Assembly: GCA_023387815.1 (NCBI GenBank)
Contig: JAEWHK010000038.1
Location: 1 to 34,166, forward strand
Direction of reading: 5' to 3'
Origin: Pseudomonadota bacterium
GTDB lineage: Bacteria > Pseudomonadota > Gammaproteobacteria > Burkholderiales > Burkholderiaceae_B
Length of the DNA: 34,166 nt
Below, piece by piece: positions 33,166 through 34,166 of this stretch. The notes beneath the pieces were generated by a model that was not told where the DNA came from, ran no database searches, and worked only from the letters and a program-made list of their open reading frames with translations. A program made the position numbers and the translations under genes. The stretch's first letter is position 1, and each line of letters opens with the position of its first letter.

Positions 33166-34166
33166 TTATTGTAAGTGATTCCCTCGTTGCAGATAACGCC
33201 CGTCGGGCAGGCGAACGATTTTACCCAGCATTTCCAGCTCGGTCAGCGCCCCCGCCAGTTCTGCAACGGAGAGATTCAATCGCAATAGCAGCAGATCAAG
33301 GGAAACCGGATCAAAGCCCATCTGTTCGAGCAGCGCCCGCAGTTCGGGATCGGTGATGCCACTCTGACTTTTTGAGGAGTCTGTGGCGAGTTGCGAACTG
33401 CGATTTTGCCCGCGGGCAACAGCGGGTTTGCCGGGCCGCGACCGCTCACGATTCTGCTCGCCCTCTGCGCCATGTTCACCCGGCTCACCCCGACGGGTTG
33501 CGCTGGCTGTGTCGGCCGGACTGATCGAACTGGTCTGCGGCACAGATCCATTGCGCGCAAGTTCTTCGATAATATCTTCTGCCGTTTCCACCAGCTTGGC
33601 GCCCTGACGAATCAAAGCATGACAGCCTCGCGACAGGGGCGAGTGAATGGAGCCTGGAATGGCAAAAACCTCTCTACCGTTTTCTGCGGCCAATCGTGCC
33701 GTGATCAGCGAACCACTGCGTTTGGCAGCCTCAACCACCAGCACGCCACGCGACAGGCCCGTGACGATACGGTTTCGGCGCGGGAACTGATGCACCACGG
33801 CAGGCGTATCCAGCGGCAGTTCGGTGACGAGGGCACCGCGCTCGCGAATGCGCATGGCCAGTTCCTTGTGCGCTGCCGGGTACACGCGATTGATGCCGGT
33901 GCCCATGACCGCAATGGTGGCCAGCGGCTCACCACTTGCCAGAGCGCCTTCATGGGCGGCACCGTCAATGCCCTGTGCCAGGCCGCTGATAATGCCCCAG
34001 CCCGCCTGGGACAGATGACGCGCAAAGGCAAAGGCATTATCGGTCCCCGCCGGAGTTGCGGATCTTGCGCCGACAACGGCCAGACCCGGCCGCGACAGCA
34101 CTGCCGGATCGCCATCTACATACAACAGAGGGGGCGGATCAGCGGTATCCAGCAACAGTGCCGGAT
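33166..34166 (-). CDS. dprA: DNA-processing protein DprA (5' end outside window)
   Basis: DprA loads RecA onto incoming single-stranded DNA during natural transformation. The visible 333 or so residues start within the region ahead of the Rossmann-like domain (PALLLDTADPPPLLYVDGD); the reading frame continues past the right edge, and the TTG at 34155 is not a real start. DNA-binding and core motifs are VVGARSATPAG, SGLAQGIDGAAHEGAL, VMGTGINRVYPAAH and FPRRNRIVTGLSRGVLVVEA with SGSLITA. A charged, low-complexity linker (about 33380-33540) leads to the C-terminal winged-helix domain. In many relatives def and fmt lie immediately beside dprA. Confidence 0.94.
   Translation of the reverse strand, partial: PALLLDTADPPPLLYVDGDPAVLSRPGLAVVGARSATPAGTDNAFAFARHLSQAGWGIISGLAQGIDGAAHEGALASGEPLATIAVMGTGINRVYPAAHKELAMRIRERGALVTELPLDTPAVVHQFPRRNRIVTGLSRGVLVVEAAKRSGSLITARLAAENGREVFAIPGSIHSPLSRGCHALIRQGAKLVETAEDIIEELARNGSVPQTSSISPADTASATRRGEPGEHGAEGEQNRERSRPGKPAVARGQNRSSQLATDSSKSQSGITDPELRALLEQMGFDPVSLDLLLLRLNLSVAELAGALTELEMLGKIVRLPDGRYLQRGNHLQ

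Noticed and set aside
33380..33540. Charged low-complexity segment of dprA, considered as a frameshift
   Set aside because: The frame stays open and the winged-helix domain resumes correctly afterwards, so it is a disordered interdomain linker.

Overview
The window comes from a betaproteobacterial chromosome, most likely Burkholderiales and close to Alcaligenaceae (Bordetella/Achromobacter/Advenella type). The reasons are the atpI-atpB-atpE order, the gpmA-envC-ctpA-moeB run divergent from rhodanese-grxC-secB-gpsA, an NtrY-type kinase with a short NtrX-like regulator in front of trkA-trkH, a DUF4390 gene between rsmB and ntrY, and moderately GC-rich coding DNA. Species is not determined. No rRNA, tRNA, insertion sequence, prophage or CRISPR array is visible. 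Almost all of the window is protein-coding.

Layout. 1-1746 (minus): atpI, atpB and the start of atpE, the head of the F0F1 ATP synthase operon. 1848-4564: an enoyl-CoA hydratase (minus) divergent from an M61-type metallopeptidase with a PDZ domain (plus). 4608-9512 (minus): gpmA, an EnvC-type murein hydrolase activator, ctpA and moeB. 9695-12053 (plus): membrane rhodanese, grxC, secB and gpsA, ending directly against a BioC-like methyltransferase (minus). That gene is divergent from comF (plus). 13992-17897 (plus): an IclR regulator, a three-gene polar amino acid ABC transporter and a formimidoylglutamase, which look like a catabolic cassette. 18055-26616 (minus): rsmB, DUF4390, ntrY-like kinase, AAA-less NtrX-like regulator, trkA, trkH and trmL. 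26955-28935 (plus): rimO and a HAD phosphatase, closed by a terminator. 29068-30045 (minus): fmt. 30121-31086 (plus): a CDF metal exporter. 31067-33056 (minus): a PH-like membrane protein, HMG-CoA lyase and an NAD(P)H:FMN reductase. 33166-34166 (minus): dprA, cut by the window edge.

How the genes fit together. The cell-envelope block joins a peptidoglycan amidase activator (EnvC), a periplasmic tail-specific protease (CtpA) and the export chaperone SecB with redox and glycerolipid enzymes (GrxC, GpsA). The right half contains translation-fidelity enzymes (RsmB, TrmL, RimO, Fmt) scattered around potassium uptake (TrkAH) and its neighbouring two-component system. The least routine parts are the IclR/ABC/HutG cassette, the AAA-less NtrX fused in operon to trkA-trkH, four degenerate 20-bp tandem repeats after the HAD gene, a perfect 16-bp AT palindrome upstream of the IclR gene, and the absence of def between fmt and dprA. 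I found no convincing evidence of a wholly undescribed system.
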